A DNA stretch of 64,000 nt, from positions 5,821,270 through 5,885,269 of the forward strand of contig NC_054565.1 in assembly GCF_017654505.1 (NCBI RefSeq), in the 5' to 3' direction. Positions 63,229 to 64,000 of this stretch are shown piece after piece. The stretch comes from Polyodon spathula (taxonomy: Eukaryota; Chordata; Actinopteri; Acipenseriformes; Polyodontidae). The notes beneath the pieces are model-generated. The model had not been told where the DNA came from, searched no databases, and was given only the letters and a program-made list of their open reading frames with translations. A program made the translations under genes and the position numbers. Position 1 is the stretch's first letter. Every line of letters starts with the position of its first letter.

Positions 63229-64000
63229 GTGAGTACCTGCTTGCCTGTGAGACACGAGCCTGGACTTCCACTAGAAAACTACAAAGTGCACGTCGAAGTG
63301 CTGTGACTGAAACTGCTTTTCAATGAAGTGTACATGCAAGCCTACACTGCCCAGCCACTTCAGATGTGTGTGTTAAACTGTATAGTCCTGTATTTTTTAA
63401 AGAATTCCTAATGTGATGCTAATATACAAATATCCAACGTGGTGGTCAGTTACAATACACCCTCCGTACCTGCCTTGTTGTCAAGCCTTTATTATTGTCT
63501 GTGATCATCACTGACAGTAATGCAGTCCTGGCACCTGTTATTCCGGGGAGTGCCAGTGTTCTTTTGTAATGGAAGCAGTGCTGAGGTGACTAATTCATGC
63601 TGCAGAGACAGTGTGGCATTCAAAACCTAACATCAAGCTGATTTAAACAGACTTCTGAATATGTGAAGGGCTGTGATTGGCACTGGCTCCCAGTCTTTCA
63701 GTAGTGTACGGGTTTCTACATGTCTGCTTGGTTGACAAAACGATGAAACTGCCTGCATCTCAGAAGAGTAATAAACACAGTGCTACTCCAGTTCAAAGAC
63801 AATTGACATTCTGTATCGGCCCAAGATAATTGTAGTAAATGTGTTATCTCTACCTGAATGGTGCAGTGTGTTTTCCAGTGGTATAACCACTGGCTGATCC
63901 CTGACTGGAACAGAGTCCTACTGTGTGTCTATCTTTTTTATAGGTAATGTTTTTATACACAACACATCTGTTACAGTTTTAAGGAGAAACTAAGTCAAAC
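63229..64000 (+). other. LDLRAP1: LDLRAP1 intron 4, 5' part
   Basis: This phase-0 intron begins with GTGAGTACC and runs off the window. I looked for an exon starting AQAVTLTVAQ and did not find one before position 64,000. No repeat of note. Confidence 0.9.

Overview
The window looks like euchromatic DNA from a ray-finned fish: AT-rich, gene-poor, with long introns and many AT, GA, TG and ATT microsatellites and short decayed SINE and MITE copies. A motif ending in CTTTTATCCAAAGCGATTTAC at 13,231-13,300 is typical of fish SINE tails. What I recall of sturgeon and paddlefish repeats resembles it and its continuation, so a non-teleost fish such as a sturgeon or paddlefish is my tentative guess. 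It is eukaryotic: no operons, phage, CRISPR arrays or bacterial genes are visible, and almost every open frame over 60 codons is chance or microsatellite translation.

Two genes can be supported. (1) Minus strand: the distal (P1) first coding exon of a RUNX transcription factor, best matched to RUNX3. It encodes MASNSIFDSFPAFTPNFMR at 21,304-21,361 and ends in a phase-1 GTGAGT donor. Upstream I infer a short 5'UTR intron (21,428-21,654), a non-coding exon, and a cluster of RUNX-type motifs (AACCACA and relatives) at 21,750-21,773 that probably marks the P1 start. An E-box, CRE-like sites and a CCAAT box lie beyond it. Positions 1-21,303 are therefore the P1-to-P2 intron; no Runt-domain exon is visible there and the rest of the gene should lie left of the window. 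(2) Plus strand: three consecutive exons of LDLRAP1 (ARH), the LDL-receptor clathrin adaptor, at 61,140-61,282, 61,908-62,020 and 63,114-63,228. They encode about 123 residues covering most of the PTB domain. Exon 1 was not found and the later exons lie to the right.

The two genes are divergent, facing away from each other. In human, RUNX3 (minus) and LDLRAP1 (plus) lie on 1p36.11 in the same relative orientation, which supports the RUNX3 assignment. The link here crosses two N runs of exactly 500 bases (35,001-35,500 and 60,501-61,000). These look like scaffolding placeholders of unknown true size, so the gene-to-gene distance is not proven by contiguous sequence.

The remaining DNA holds no supportable gene. 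It contains a 322-bp fold-back MITE flanked by TTAA, two copies of a roughly 326-bp TA-flanked Tc1/mariner-like MITE, an unnamed roughly 210-bp dispersed repeat present twice 1.4 kb apart, tRNA-like SINE remnants, an LTR- or promoter-like block near 3.4-3.65 kb, a ZNF143-like inverted repeat, and about twenty microsatellites. I did not find a new multi-gene system. The strongest items are the RUNX3 P1 leader (RUNX motifs, intron and an upstream ORF) and the possible ancient RUNX3-LDLRAP1 neighbourhood.
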